Of a stretch of 64,000 bases of DNA, positions 45,348 to 54,606 are shown piece after piece. The DNA is taken from NCBI RefSeq assembly GCF_003337355.1, contig NZ_QPJW01000004.1:62001-126000 (forward strand), written 5' to 3'. The stretch comes from Fontibacillus phaseoli (GTDB lineage: Bacteria; Bacillota; Bacilli; Paenibacillales; Paenibacillaceae). The first letter of the stretch is position 1. Each line of letters begins with the position of its first letter. Position numbers and translations under genes: made by a program. The notes beneath the pieces were generated by a model. The model was not told the DNA's origin and did no database searches. It saw nothing but the letters and a program-made list of their open reading frames with translations.

Positions 45348-45935
45348 ATGAAAAAGAAATGGTGCATACCGTCTATTATGCTGCTGATTCTCGCGCTAAC
45401 CGGGTGTGGCAAACTGGCAACGGAAGCAACGGAAGTGCCGGTCATCACATTCGACGGCACGGAGATAACCTTGGGGAAATCGAAATTGTCGGAGCTGAAC
45501 GGTGCAGGATTTACTCAAGTTGATTCGGAGTATGGATTCAAAGGAGACAGTTTGGAAGGGATGACGTTTAGCCCGGATTTGTACTATTTTACTAAAGGAG
45601 AAGAACAACAGTATGCCGGACTTGCTTTGCTGAATGAAGCCAGAGAGCAGAAGCCGATTGAAGAATGCAGCATCTATAGGGTGAGCTATGACATGAATCT
45701 TCCTAATACGTCCATCGTTTACCCGGATATATTGATTAATAACGTAAATTATCGCGGGTACAGCTTGGACCAGGTAAAGGAAACGATGGAAGGCAAAAAG
45801 ATTAGAAGTGAGGATAAGAGATTTATTATGTATGACGACGGAGAATACAAATACACATTTGATTTTGGTGATGACGGAACAGTCGTTTCGATCAATCTCG
45901 AAAAAGACTTTCCAAAGTATTTTCCTCAACCCTAG
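45348..45935 (+). CDS. Lipoprotein of unknown function
   Basis: 195 residues with a lipoprotein signal peptide (lipobox ALTGC, Cys20) and a soluble acidic domain. The part after the anchor (VPVITFDGTEITLGKSKLS...) has the look of an envelope-associated beta-rich domain, but I recognise no family. AAAAGGAGAGAG precedes the ATG. It stands alone, next to other lipoprotein fragments on the opposite strand. Confidence 0.78.
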   Translation: MKKKWCIPSIMLLILALTGCGKLATEATEVPVITFDGTEITLGKSKLSELNGAGFTQVDSEYGFKGDSLEGMTFSPDLYYFTKGEEQQYAGLALLNEAREQKPIEECSIYRVSYDMNLPNTSIVYPDILINNVNYRGYSLDQVKETMEGKKIRSEDKRFIMYDDGEYKYTFDFGDDGTVVSINLEKDFPKYFPQP

Positions 45936-46116
45936 CTTCACATAAGGAACTCCCCTGCATGCGGGCAGATTTATTTTCCCGCTTCGAGGCAAATGAAATC
46001 ACTGTCTTTGTTGGGTCCTAGTGTTTATGATAAAATGGCGTTATGCTATCGAAGGAAAATGGATGAAGTGGAATTCGAAAAGCTTAAAACGGACTGAACA
46101 GAATGGAGGACTTCTG

Positions 46117-46860
46117 TTGAAGTATAAACTATTGGCGCTGGATATGGACGGAACGCTGCTGAACGATAATCATCAAATTTCTCCGGAGACGGAGAAGTGG
46201 ATTCGTAAAGCCGCCGCAGCCGGAGTACACGTCTGTTTGTCGACCGGAAGAGGCTATAACGAGGCGGCGCCGTTTGGAGTGCAGTTGGGGCTCGAAACGC
46301 CGATGATCACGGTAAACGGAAGCGAAATATGGAAGTCGCCTCATGAGCTCTATCATCGGGAGCTGTTCGATAAAGAAATCATTGCCCGCATGTATGACAT
46401 CTCGCAGGAGCACGGCGTTTGGTTCTGGGCTTATTCCGTGGAAGGAAGCTACAACGAGAACAATTGGGATCCCGGACTGCTGGAAGTCAACCAATGGCTT
46501 AAGTTCGGTTACCATACCGAAGATGACGAGATCCGCCATAGCATTATGATGCGGCTTCAGGATCTTGGCGGATTGGAGATTACGAATTCATCGCCTTACA
46601 ACCTCGAGATTAACCCGGCGGGCATCAACAAGGCGAGCGGAATCCGGACTGTCTGCAAATTGTTGGGTATAGATATGTCCGAGACGGTAGCTATCGGCGA
46701 TAGCCTGAACGATCTTGCCGCAATCCAGGCCGCAGGACTGGGCGTTGCGATGGGAAATGCACAAATTGCGGTCAAGGAAAATGCGGATGTGGTGACCGCC
46801 TCCAACAACGATGATGGCATTGCGCTGATCATCCGTGATTACATTTTGCCAGGGGAGTGA
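46117..46860 (+). CDS. Cof-type HAD-superfamily phosphatase
   Basis: A 247-residue HAD hydrolase, class IIB, likely a sugar-phosphate or cofactor phosphatase. Motif I is DMDGT (nucleophile Asp9, acid Asp11), motif III/IV is GDSLNDLAAIQAAGLGVAMGNA. The start is TTG 46117 with GGAGGA six bases upstream; the open frame before it lacks family similarity. It is followed after 5 bp by the DUF456 gene, so it begins a three-gene operon with the flippase. Confidence 0.9.
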   Translation: MKYKLLALDMDGTLLNDNHQISPETEKWIRKAAAAGVHVCLSTGRGYNEAAPFGVQLGLETPMITVNGSEIWKSPHELYHRELFDKEIIARMYDISQEHGVWFWAYSVEGSYNENNWDPGLLEVNQWLKFGYHTEDDEIRHSIMMRLQDLGGLEITNSSPYNLEINPAGINKASGIRTVCKLLGIDMSETVAIGDSLNDLAAIQAAGLGVAMGNAQIAVKENADVVTASNNDDGIALIIRDYILPGE

Positions 46861-46865
46861 GGTAA

Positions 46866-47354
46866 GTGATCGCTGCGCTCGGTTGGATCTTAATCATCTT
46901 GCTGTTTGTGGTCGGTATGGCGGGGGCGGTTTACCCTGTTTTACCTGGAGTCGTCGCCGTATATTTTGCTTTTTTCGTCTACGGCTGGTTTTTCTCGTTT
47001 GAACCGTTCGGTTGGTTTTTCTGGATCATTCAAACGCTGATTGTCGTGGTTCTGCTTGTGGCGGACTACCTGGTAGGCGCTTGGGGCGTTAAAAAATTCG
47101 GCGGCAGCAAATTGTCCGTCTGGCTCAGTACGATCGGCATCATCATCGGACCGTTCGTCATTCCTGCCTTTGGCCTTGTACTTGGGCCTTTGCTCGGTGC
47201 CATGATCGGCGAATTGATCAAGGGAGAAACGATTTCCAAAGCCTTCAAAGTCGGGGTCGGCTCCGTCGTCGGCCTGTTCAGCAGCATCGTTGTAAAAATC
47301 TTGCTTCAACTGGCCATGATCGTTGTTTTCATCATATGGATCCTCATGTTCTAG
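46866..47354 (+). CDS. DUF456-family membrane protein
   Basis: 162 residues, almost entirely hydrophobic, with four or five membrane helices and a central glycine-rich IIGPFVIPAFGLVLGPLLGAMIGEL segment (split across helices) typical of DUF456. The function is unknown. It starts with GTG at 46866, GGGGAGTGAGG upstream, 5 bp after the HAD gene. Confidence 0.82.
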   Translation: MIAALGWILIILLFVVGMAGAVYPVLPGVVAVYFAFFVYGWFFSFEPFGWFFWIIQTLIVVVLLVADYLVGAWGVKKFGGSKLSVWLSTIGIIIGPFVIPAFGLVLGPLLGAMIGELIKGETISKAFKVGVGSVVGLFSSIVVKILLQLAMIVVFIIWILMF

Positions 47355-47375
47355 AAAAGAAAGAAGGAATTTTTC

Positions 47376-49016
47376 TTGTCGAAGAAAGAATCGTTTATTA
47401 AAGGCACGCTGATCCTGGCGGGGGCGGCGCTTCTGGTTCGTTTGCTGGGCTTGTTCCAACGGGTTCCCCTGGAGCACGTATTCGGAGACACGGGAAATGC
47501 CTCATACGGCTTGGCAAACAATGTTTATTTAATGCTGCTGACCATAGCTTCGGCAGGCATTCCGAGCACGCTAAGCAAAATGGTATCGGAACGGTATGCC
47601 TTGAATAAACCGGAAGAAGCCCGGCGGGTCTACAAAGCGGCGCTGATGTTCGGCGCCGTGTCCGGGGTTTTGATTACGGTGTTTTTATATCTGATCGCTC
47701 CGTATTATGCCACGAATATCGCCAAGGTTCCGGAAGCCTCGGCGGCTATACGGGCGATTGCTCCTGCCTTGCTTTTGTTCCCCACCATTGCGATGATGAG
47801 AGGTTATTTTCAGGGCCGCGGCAATATGACGGCTTCCGGCATTTCGCAAATCATGGAGCAAATTTTACGGGTCATCACAGCGATTGGCCTTGCATTTGTT
47901 ATGTACGGTATGGGGTATTCGGATAAATGGCTGGCTGCGGGCGCATCCTTCGGCAGCGTGTTCGGGAGCATCGGGGCATTCGGCGTCATGGTTTATTATG
48001 CTATGAAGCTGCGCAAAGAGGATGAGCGCAAATTGCCTCCTCTTGAATCCGGAACAACCGGAGCGGATATTCCGTACAAGCGTATATACCTGGATATTTT
48101 TAAATTGTCGATTCCGATCGTATTGACTTCCCTTACCGTATCGGCAGTCAACTTTATTGACGGTTCTATCGTCAAGACGCTGCTCATCAACCACATCGGT
48201 GAAGCGGCAGCCGAACAAGCCCTGGCATTCTTGACTTCCAGAGCCCAGATGGTGGCGGGTATTCCCCCGATTTTAGCGATAGCGCTCAGTACTTCTTTGA
48301 TTCCTGTTATCTCGGCGGCGTTCGTCAAGAAGGATGAAGCTCATTTGCGGAGTCAGGTAACGCTGGCCATGCGGGTTTCCATTCTTTCGGGCCTGCCGCT
48401 GGTCCTTGTGCTTGGAACAACCGCCTATTCGGTAAACGGCCTTTTGTTCAAATCGCTGGACGGTTACGGCATCGTTGGATTTTTAACGTTTATGACGATC
48501 TTCCAAATTACGATGATGACCAGCAACTCCATTCTGTTGGGAGTGGGCAAGCCTTATTTATCCATGGTGAACGTGATGGTCGGGATTGTAGTCAAATTGG
48601 TCGCAAGTTACGCGTTGGCTCCGGTCTGGGGAATTTACGGAATCATTACCGCAACGGGCCTTTGTTTCCTGGTCATAACGCTTTTAAACTTGTGGACGAT
48701 GAAAAAAATCGTACCGTTTTCCCTCATGGGCAACCGTTGGGTCGGGTTTCTCCTGACCGTCGTCGTCCTCGGCGGCGCGGGTTACGGTTTGAACCAGGCA
48801 GGCATTCAAATGGTTTCGATCATGCCGGCACGGGTGGCTTTTTTCTTGACCTGTTGCATCGTCGGTCTCGCCGTGGTGGCGCTATATCCGGTTATGCTCG
48901 TCCTGCTGCGCGTGGTGCGCAAGGATGAACTGCCCGGTTATCCGGCGCCGTTGCGCAAATTGCTGTCTCCGCTGATGCGGCTGCAGCGCTCCGGTCAAGC
49001 CGGTTCATCCAAGTAA
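47376..49016 (+). CDS. MOP-superfamily lipid flippase (SpoVB/MurJ type, YtgP-like)
   Basis: A 546-residue protein with 14 predicted membrane helices of the polysaccharide biosynthesis/MVF family. Key regions: GTLILAGAALLVRLLGLFQRVPL at the N-terminus and RGYFQGRGNMTASGISQIMEQ in the fourth helix region. In B. subtilis the relative YtgP (MurJ) flips lipid II; paralogues such as SpoVB serve sporulation. Which role applies here is not decidable from sequence. TTG start at 47376 with AAAGAAGGAA upstream, 21 bp after the DUF456 gene. Confidence 0.88.
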   Translation: MSKKESFIKGTLILAGAALLVRLLGLFQRVPLEHVFGDTGNASYGLANNVYLMLLTIASAGIPSTLSKMVSERYALNKPEEARRVYKAALMFGAVSGVLITVFLYLIAPYYATNIAKVPEASAAIRAIAPALLLFPTIAMMRGYFQGRGNMTASGISQIMEQILRVITAIGLAFVMYGMGYSDKWLAAGASFGSVFGSIGAFGVMVYYAMKLRKEDERKLPPLESGTTGADIPYKRIYLDIFKLSIPIVLTSLTVSAVNFIDGSIVKTLLINHIGEAAAEQALAFLTSRAQMVAGIPPILAIALSTSLIPVISAAFVKKDEAHLRSQVTLAMRVSILSGLPLVLVLGTTAYSVNGLLFKSLDGYGIVGFLTFMTIFQITMMTSNSILLGVGKPYLSMVNVMVGIVVKLVASYALAPVWGIYGIITATGLCFLVITLLNLWTMKKIVPFSLMGNRWVGFLLTVVVLGGAGYGLNQAGIQMVSIMPARVAFFLTCCIVGLAVVALYPVMLVLLRVVRKDELPGYPAPLRKLLSPLMRLQRSGQAGSSK

Positions 49017-49143
49017 GCCTGGGATGAGCACAGAGGCCGTTGTTTTTGCCTTGCGATTGATGTCGAATTGCCCGGGAAATGTGGTCGGCTACGGCAAAGG
49101 GACCCAACATTAGTGAGGCAGACAATAGTGGCATTATTAGGCT

Positions 49144-50706
49144 TTATGTCTGCCTGTGGTTCTCGTCGCCGGCCGCATCGTGGACGAGGGCGGTTTTGAG
49201 GATGCCGTCGCGATGTTCGCGACTGATGTCGCATAGATACGGCGGCTGGGGCGCGCTGATGCCGTCAAGCGCGCTGTGGTCCTTAAGCCAATCTTCCCTG
49301 GAGATTGGCTCATAGGGGGTGTCGCCCCAAGCGTCCAACAGCTTGGGGCTATAGAGACGCTTGCCCGGCGGCAGCGTCTCGCCTTCCAGAAGCTCTGACC
49401 CCTGCATCGGGGAGGTCAGAGCTTCTTTGCTATTGGCCGTGAACAATTCCGGCCAATAGTCACCGCGCGAGCCGCTGTGCGGCACGCTGGCGGCGAAGCG
49501 CTCCGCGCCGCTGCGCACGGCGCGGAGACCCATGAGCATCGCGTACAGGCTCTTGCCTAGCGCGATGCGGTCCGGGAGGCTGCCGAAGTCGGAGACGACG
49601 CGCCCCGCGAGGCGGTGCACGACGTATTTCACTCGGCCTCCCTCCTCCAAGAGCTGCCCCAATCCGCTCTCTTCTTCTGCGGATTGTTTCCCGGGCTCGC
49701 CGACTCCCGAGCCGGCGAGCCCATCCCCGCTGGAGAAGAACTGTTCGTCATTCTCATAGGCCTTCAGTTCCTCTCTCGCCGAGTGTCTGGGCGTAACCTG
49801 ATCACCCGGCGAGGCGGATTTCTCGGCGGGTTCCTCCTCGGAACCCGCCGCCGCTATTTTATCTTGCTGCTCCGCTTCGCACTCCTCCGCTTCCGCTTCG
49901 AGCAACGGAAATACTACCTGATTCAAACCTGCCAGGCTTTGCAGATGGAAAGGGACTTTGTCGGTAATATGTCTCTGATAATAAGGATGGCGGATGACCC
50001 GTTTTTCGATATAGTTTTGTTCGTTAATAATCAATCCAACCGTCAGAAGAGCGCTGCCCCTATCGATCCAGAACCGCTCCCAAAAAGGGCGCATAAAGCC
50101 GGAGACGTGGAAATAGGAAAGCAGGTGGAAACGGCTGGAGCCGAGTTCACGGCTTTTTATGTACAGGAGCAGTTGGGGATATGCGTCTTGAAAAATCAGG
50201 GCATTGCTGCGCTCCAAAAAGCGGTAGTACGCCCGTTTTTCGGTTTCATCCATGAGATCGGCCATTCTGCCGCGCAGGTCCGTCATATTCCACCCGGCAT
50301 TCCGGGACACCATATGGGCAAGGAACGCCCAATGCAATTCCGGATACGCCTGATAACAGGCCAGGTACGCCTCCGTACGGGTAATATTACTGCTTCCCGC
50401 ACGGCTGGTCGCCAAAGCGATCTCCTCCGCTAGTGCCAGGTCACCTTCGCTCCACTCATCCTCCCGGGGGGCGGTTCTCCCTGCCGGTCCCCGCCGCAGC
50501 AAGTCTTCGATTTCCGCGGCTACCGTGCGTGCGGAGGCTTCCTTCCAGCCAAGGGAAGTCCGGTCCTCCCGCAGGCGGCTGGACTCGGCAATCCCCGCAG
50601 CTTTACCTTTGAAGGTTTTTCCGAGCAAGGTGGGGAGCCGGCGGATAAGTTCCTTGAGTCCCGGGGCGGGGGCCGGACCTTCCGGGTTGTGTGGGCTCTG
50701 CATCAT
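49144..50706 (-). CDS. DUF2515 (YppC)-like protein with acidic insert
   Basis: A 520-residue protein. The middle (for example NITRTEAYLACYQAYPELHW and HMVSRNAGWNMTDL) matches the DUF2515 family known from Bacillus YppC, function unknown. Two oddities: a Glu/Ser-rich low-complexity stretch of about 85 residues (around EAEAEECEAEQQDKIAAAGS) is inserted in the conserved region, and GC content there is high. It is a single minus-strand gene between the flippase and thioredoxin genes. The start ATG-ATG at 50706 lacks a strong ribosome site. Confidence 0.75.
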   Translation of the reverse strand: MMQSPHNPEGPAPAPGLKELIRRLPTLLGKTFKGKAAGIAESSRLREDRTSLGWKEASARTVAAEIEDLLRRGPAGRTAPREDEWSEGDLALAEEIALATSRAGSSNITRTEAYLACYQAYPELHWAFLAHMVSRNAGWNMTDLRGRMADLMDETEKRAYYRFLERSNALIFQDAYPQLLLYIKSRELGSSRFHLLSYFHVSGFMRPFWERFWIDRGSALLTVGLIINEQNYIEKRVIRHPYYQRHITDKVPFHLQSLAGLNQVVFPLLEAEAEECEAEQQDKIAAAGSEEEPAEKSASPGDQVTPRHSAREELKAYENDEQFFSSGDGLAGSGVGEPGKQSAEEESGLGQLLEEGGRVKYVVHRLAGRVVSDFGSLPDRIALGKSLYAMLMGLRAVRSGAERFAASVPHSGSRGDYWPELFTANSKEALTSPMQGSELLEGETLPPGKRLYSPKLLDAWGDTPYEPISREDWLKDHSALDGISAPQPPYLCDISREHRDGILKTALVHDAAGDENHRQT

Positions 50707-50850
50707 AGGGGTCCTCGCTTTCTATTCCGATCATCAAATTTCATATTACAAGTATGGCCAAAAGTTTGACTTCCACTCCGGGTTTTGGTTGACTTAAAGA
50801 GGAACCATAATAAAAGCTTAAAAAAGTACAGACAGAAAGGAATGAAGCTC

Positions 50851-51213
50851 ATGAAACAGGTGCAAAGCGCAGCCGAGTTTGGCATAAGCATCCAATCCAG
50901 CAACCTTGTCGTAGCGGTTTTTAAAGCGGACTGGTGCGGGGACTGCAAGTATATCGACCCCTTTATGCCGGAGGTTGAAGAGAAATACGGCGACCGTCTC
51001 ACGTTGATTGAAGTGGACGTAGACAAGGTCGGTGACGTTAGCCAGGAACAAAACATTTTGGGAATACCGAGCTTCGTCGCCTATGCGGACGGTCGGGAGC
51101 TTGTTCGCTACGTGAATAAACTCCGTAAATCACGCGAGGAAATTGAAGATTTCTTGAATAAGGCGCTGGATGTGTACCATACCTTGCACGATACGGCCGA
51201 AAGAAAAGAATAG
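50851..51213 (+). CDS. Thioredoxin-family protein
   Basis: A 120-residue cytoplasmic thioredoxin-fold protein with a CGDC redox motif (Cys29, Cys32; WCGDC), which differs from the WCGPC of housekeeping thioredoxin, and the cis-Pro motif GIPSFVAY. Start ATG 50851 with AAAGGA nine bases upstream. B. subtilis YtpP/YdbP-like proteins have a similar form. Probably a thiol reductase for specific partners; none is suggested by the neighbours. Confidence 0.88.
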   Translation: MKQVQSAAEFGISIQSSNLVVAVFKADWCGDCKYIDPFMPEVEEKYGDRLTLIEVDVDKVGDVSQEQNILGIPSFVAYADGRELVRYVNKLRKSREEIEDFLNKALDVYHTLHDTAERKE

Positions 51214-51240
51214 CTGTTATCCAATTTCAAACGACAAAAA

Positions 51241-51284
51241 TCACATCGCCCCTGGCCCGTACAGGCGGCGATGTTTGTGTTTTT
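51241..51284 (+). terminator. Terminator of the thioredoxin-like gene
   Basis: ACATCGCC (51243-51250) pairs with GGCGATGT (51267-51274), followed by TTGTGTTTTT. Confidence 0.7.
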
Positions 51285-51399
51285 GAACATTCTGTAACGT
51301 TTCTCTATGATTTGCCCTGTCCTATCGGGTATAATGAAATATGATTTCAAAGAAACGAATGAATGCAGATACTTCCTTACTCTGATAGAACGGGTGAGC

Positions 51400-52398
51400 A
51401 TGTTGAATACGAAACAACTCAAATGGCTTAGCTACCTTTCTTGCTTGGTCATGTTTTTAGCTACTTTGGGCGGGAGCGTCGTGACCAAAACCGAATCGGG
51501 ACTGGGCTGCGGCAACGATTGGCCCTTGTGCCACGGAAAGTTTGTACCAGCCCATACGATCGCGTCGATGATCGAGTATTCGCACCGGGCGATTAGCGGA
51601 GGGGCGGGCTTGCTTTCTTTGGGCGCCTTTGTAGCGTTTTGGCTGTACCGGAAGCATCGCCGGGATTTGCAAATCTATTCTTTCCTGGCTCTTTTTTTTG
51701 TAATGGTGCAGGCCTTCATGGGAGCGATGGCGGTGATTTATCCCACGTCCTCCGCCGTCATGGCGCTGCATTTCGGTTTTTCCCTGATCGCTTTCGCCAG
51801 TTCGGTCATGCTTGTCCTGGGAATTCGTGAGGATGAAGCCAGGGAGGCGAGTGCGCCTGTGGCTCCGAAGTATTACGTCTCAAAAGGCTTTCGCAATTTG
51901 ACGTGGTTCGCCACGGCGTATACGTATATTGTGGTTTATATCGGCGCTTATGTGAGTCATACCGATTCTGCGGGCGGTTGTTCCGGCTGGCCGCTTTGCA
52001 ACAAGGAACTGATTCCCGAACTTTCGGGTGGCGTCGGCATCGCTTTTGCACACCGGGTAGCTGCGCTGTTGCTGCTGATCGTCGTGGCTACGGTCGGTCA
52101 TTTTGCTTATCGGAAGCATCCCGGAAACCGGGAAATTCGTGCTTTGGGCATAGCCGCTACGGTACTGATCCTTACGCAGGTATTTACGGGTGCGAGTATT
52201 GTATTCACACTAAACAATTATGAAGTGTACCTTTTTACTTCTCTTGCCCACATTATTGTTTTAGCGGCTTTGTTCGGGGTACTCTGTTATATGAGCGTAA
52301 GAACCTGGCAAATGAACAAGAACGATAACGGGAATGCGGGAATCGATGGGCGGCTGGTTGCGGGAAAAGACCCTGCCCAAAATCGGAAAGTCCAATAA
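51400..52398 (+). CDS. ctaA: Haem A synthase
   Basis: Membrane enzyme that oxidises haem O to haem A for aa3-type cytochrome oxidase. 332 residues with eight membrane helices arranged as two four-helix halves. Conserved features: Glu/His-containing YSHRAISGG and AFAHRVAALL haem-ligand regions, and the two extracellular Cys pairs in CGNDWPLC and CSGWPLC. Start ATG 51400 with GGGTGAG upstream. Unlike the B. subtilis ctaA-ctaB divergent pair, ctaB is 20 kb away. Confidence 0.95.
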   Translation: MLNTKQLKWLSYLSCLVMFLATLGGSVVTKTESGLGCGNDWPLCHGKFVPAHTIASMIEYSHRAISGGAGLLSLGAFVAFWLYRKHRRDLQIYSFLALFFVMVQAFMGAMAVIYPTSSAVMALHFGFSLIAFASSVMLVLGIREDEAREASAPVAPKYYVSKGFRNLTWFATAYTYIVVYIGAYVSHTDSAGGCSGWPLCNKELIPELSGGVGIAFAHRVAALLLLIVVATVGHFAYRKHPGNREIRALGIAATVLILTQVFTGASIVFTLNNYEVYLFTSLAHIIVLAALFGVLCYMSVRTWQMNKNDNGNAGIDGRLVAGKDPAQNRKVQ

Positions 52399-52500
52399 TT
52401 AAACCTGCCGGGAATGACCGCGGAAAGTTTCGGGAAGTGTTATAAGAGTAGTTCCGATACAAAGGGATCGCCGGGATTTGATGATGGAAGCGAGGAAACG

Positions 52501-53220
52501 ATGATGCTGCGAAGTTTGCTTGGAGAACCGCCGAGACAAAATGAAGGTTTGCTGGGCGATACAATCAATGCCATGATTCAAACGACCAAGTTGCTGCAAA
52601 AGGAGACGGAACTGTCCAAAGATCCGACCCATGACTTCCGTAAGCTCGAGATTTGGACGCTTGGCTTGATCACCTCGCTGGACGAGTTGGAGCAATGCTT
52701 GCATGCGGCTGCTTTTTTTCGCAAAAAAGTAGTTCATGATTCCATTGAGGATATGGATCCGGCAGAGCGCAGCGACTATGCCCGTTACGTATTTTTTTAT
52801 AAAGACGGATTTATTCGCGTGTTTTCCACGCTGGACAAGCTTGGGACGGTGCTTAATGAGCTGTTCGATCTCAAGACGTCCAAAGTGAAGGCACATTTTT
52901 CTTACTTTACGGTGCTACGCCAGTTCCGATACATGAAAGTACATATGGAGCTTGGAGACCGGCTGGTTGCCATTAAGGAAAAGTACAAGGAAGCGCTGGC
53001 CGAGCTAAGAAGGCGCCGGAATACGGAAATCCACTATATGAACTCGGAAATGAAGGATGACCTTTGGCAGCGGCATCAGACCTTGCGGGGGAAAATTGAG
53101 TTGGAGGATCTGGACCAGCATTTGCATGACCTGGAGCAAGGGTATCTTATGGTCTGCGAAACGCTACATACGGCTTTTGCTTATAGTAATCAGCGCTGGA
53201 AAAAGGTTTCCTTGAAATAG
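52501..53220 (+). CDS. HEPN-superfamily-like protein (Cthe_2314 type)
   Basis: A 239-residue all-helical soluble protein. Near the C-terminus it carries RRRRNTEIHYMN, with Arg173 and His178 forming an Rx4H motif like the HEPN ribonuclease signature; the overall look resembles the Cthe_2314-like HEPN group. HEPN proteins are often RNases in toxin-antitoxin or defence systems, but there is no nucleotidyltransferase or antitoxin gene beside it. AGGA lies just before ATG 52501, so a housekeeping role is equally possible. It follows ctaA by 100 bp. Confidence 0.6.
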   Translation: MMLRSLLGEPPRQNEGLLGDTINAMIQTTKLLQKETELSKDPTHDFRKLEIWTLGLITSLDELEQCLHAAAFFRKKVVHDSIEDMDPAERSDYARYVFFYKDGFIRVFSTLDKLGTVLNELFDLKTSKVKAHFSYFTVLRQFRYMKVHMELGDRLVAIKEKYKEALAELRRRRNTEIHYMNSEMKDDLWQRHQTLRGKIELEDLDQHLHDLEQGYLMVCETLHTAFAYSNQRWKKVSLK

Positions 53221-53255
53221 AAAGCCTTTTCCGATCGGGCTACGTATTTTTTCCT

Positions 53256-53284
53256 TTGACAAAAGACCTTAAACCTCCTATACT
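53256..53284 (+). promoter_or_regulatory. Sigma-A promoter of the metNIQ transcript
   Basis: Consensus TTGACA, a 17-bp spacer and TATACT, 34 bp before the riboswitch. Confidence 0.85.
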
Positions 53285-53317
53285 CTAAAATAGTTTCGTA
53301 ACCAATTTCATATTTTT

Positions 53318-53433
53318 CTTATCGAGAGAGGCGGAGGGACAGGCCCGATGAAGCCCAGCAACCGATTCGATTCCAGGTACCAGCGAAGATTCATGGAGAT
53401 GCCGGAACGAATGACATGGTGCTAAATCCTTCA
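53318..53433 (+). ncRNA. SAM-I (S-box) riboswitch aptamer
   Basis: Characteristic S-box blocks are present in order: CTTATCGAGAGAGGCGGAGG, GGCCCGATGAAGCCCAGCAACC and ATGGTGCTAAATCCTTC. A terminator hairpin follows (53495-53539) before metN. Binding of S-adenosylmethionine should favour termination and shut off methionine uptake. Confidence 0.96.
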
Positions 53434-53494
53434 AAACCGCGTATGCGTGCGCATCGCAATGGTTTTGGCAGATGAGAAGGCATTGTCTTTACGT

Positions 53495-53539
53495 AAAGAG
53501 AGCCCTTTGAATCTGCAGGGGCTCTTTTCTGTTTTTTTA
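53495..53539 (+). terminator. SAM-controlled terminator
   Basis: AAGAGAGCCCT pairs with AGGGGCTCTTTT, followed by CTGTTTTTTT. It is the expression platform of the S-box leader. Confidence 0.85.
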
Positions 53540-53580
53540 TAACTCTCTTTGAAATTAATCTATACAGGAGGCTAATCAGT

Positions 53581-54606
53581 TTGATTGAACTCAAACAGCT
53601 TACCAAAATATACGGTAGCAAGAAAAAGGCGACCACGGCGCTATCCGAGCTTAATCTGACGGTTAACAAAGGAGAGATTTTCGGCGTCATTGGCCACTCC
53701 GGCGCGGGGAAGAGCACGCTCATCCGCTGCATCAATTTGCTGGAACGGCCGACCCGGGGTGAGGTATGGGTCGGCGGTGTCGACCTGACCAAGCTGAACA
53801 AGCGGGAACTGCAACAGCATCGCCGGAAGATCGGCATGATTTTTCAGCATTTCAATCTGTTGTCCTCGGCTACGGTATATGACAATGTGGCCTTTCCTCT
53901 GACTTTGACCGGAACGCCTAAAGCTCGGATTCAGAGTAAAGTGAATGAGCTCTTGGCTCTGGTCGGTCTGGAAGAACACCGCGACAAGCATCCGGCCCAA
54001 TTGTCCGGCGGGCAGAAGCAGCGGGTAGGCATCGCGCGCGCCTTAGCCAGCGATCCTGACGTGTTGCTCTGCGATGAAGCGACTTCCGCATTGGATCCTC
54101 AAACTACGGATTCCATCTTGAAGCTGTTGCTTGACATTAACCGGAAGTTCAACCTGACCATTCTGCTCATCACGCATGAGATGCACGTCATTCAAAGCAT
54201 TTGCGACCGGGTGGCCGTCATTCATGAGGGAGGTATCGTGGAAGAAGGGCCCGTTACCGAGGTGTTCCTGAAGCCGCAGCATTTCGTAACTCGGGAGTTT
54301 ATCAACCGCGATGCAACGGGGGCGGCCGGAGAAGAAGGACTGAAGTTTGCAGCCCCGGTTCCGCATCCGGAATGGTCGAAACTAGTGAAGATCACGTTTC
54401 TCGGGGCGAAGACGTACGAATCGGTGTTGTCCCAGGTTGTTAGGGAAACCGAAGTCAATTTCGCAATCCTGCAGGGGACGATCTCGACGATCAAAGATGT
54501 GCCTTACGGCAAGCTTACGGTATCTTTTGAAGGGGATGACGAGAAGGTTGAACGTACGCTTACTTTGCTAAGGGAACGGGATCTTGATGTGGAGGTGATC
54601 GGGTAA
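53581..54606 (+). CDS. metN: Methionine ABC transporter ATP-binding protein MetN
   Basis: A 341-residue ABC ATPase of the D/L-methionine importer. Walker A GHSGAGKST is at residues 38-46, then the LSGGQKQR signature and the LLCDEATSALDP Walker B. The C-terminal 95 residues form the NIL/ACT-like domain that binds methionine and inhibits transport. TTG start with AGGAGG upstream; the stop overlaps the metI start (TAATG). Controlled by the upstream SAM riboswitch. Confidence 0.97.
   Translation: MIELKQLTKIYGSKKKATTALSELNLTVNKGEIFGVIGHSGAGKSTLIRCINLLERPTRGEVWVGGVDLTKLNKRELQQHRRKIGMIFQHFNLLSSATVYDNVAFPLTLTGTPKARIQSKVNELLALVGLEEHRDKHPAQLSGGQKQRVGIARALASDPDVLLCDEATSALDPQTTDSILKLLLDINRKFNLTILLITHEMHVIQSICDRVAVIHEGGIVEEGPVTEVFLKPQHFVTREFINRDATGAAGEEGLKFAAPVPHPEWSKLVKITFLGAKTYESVLSQVVRETEVNFAILQGTISTIKDVPYGKLTVSFEGDDEKVERTLTLLRERDLDVEVIG

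Noticed and set aside
49615..50433. 272-codon plus-strand open frame opposite the DUF2515-like gene
   Set aside because: Antisense shadow of a GC-rich gene; the minus frame carries the family motifs.
52501..53220. HEPN/MNT toxin-antitoxin pair
   Set aside because: No nucleotidyltransferase or other antitoxin-like gene is adjacent on either strand.
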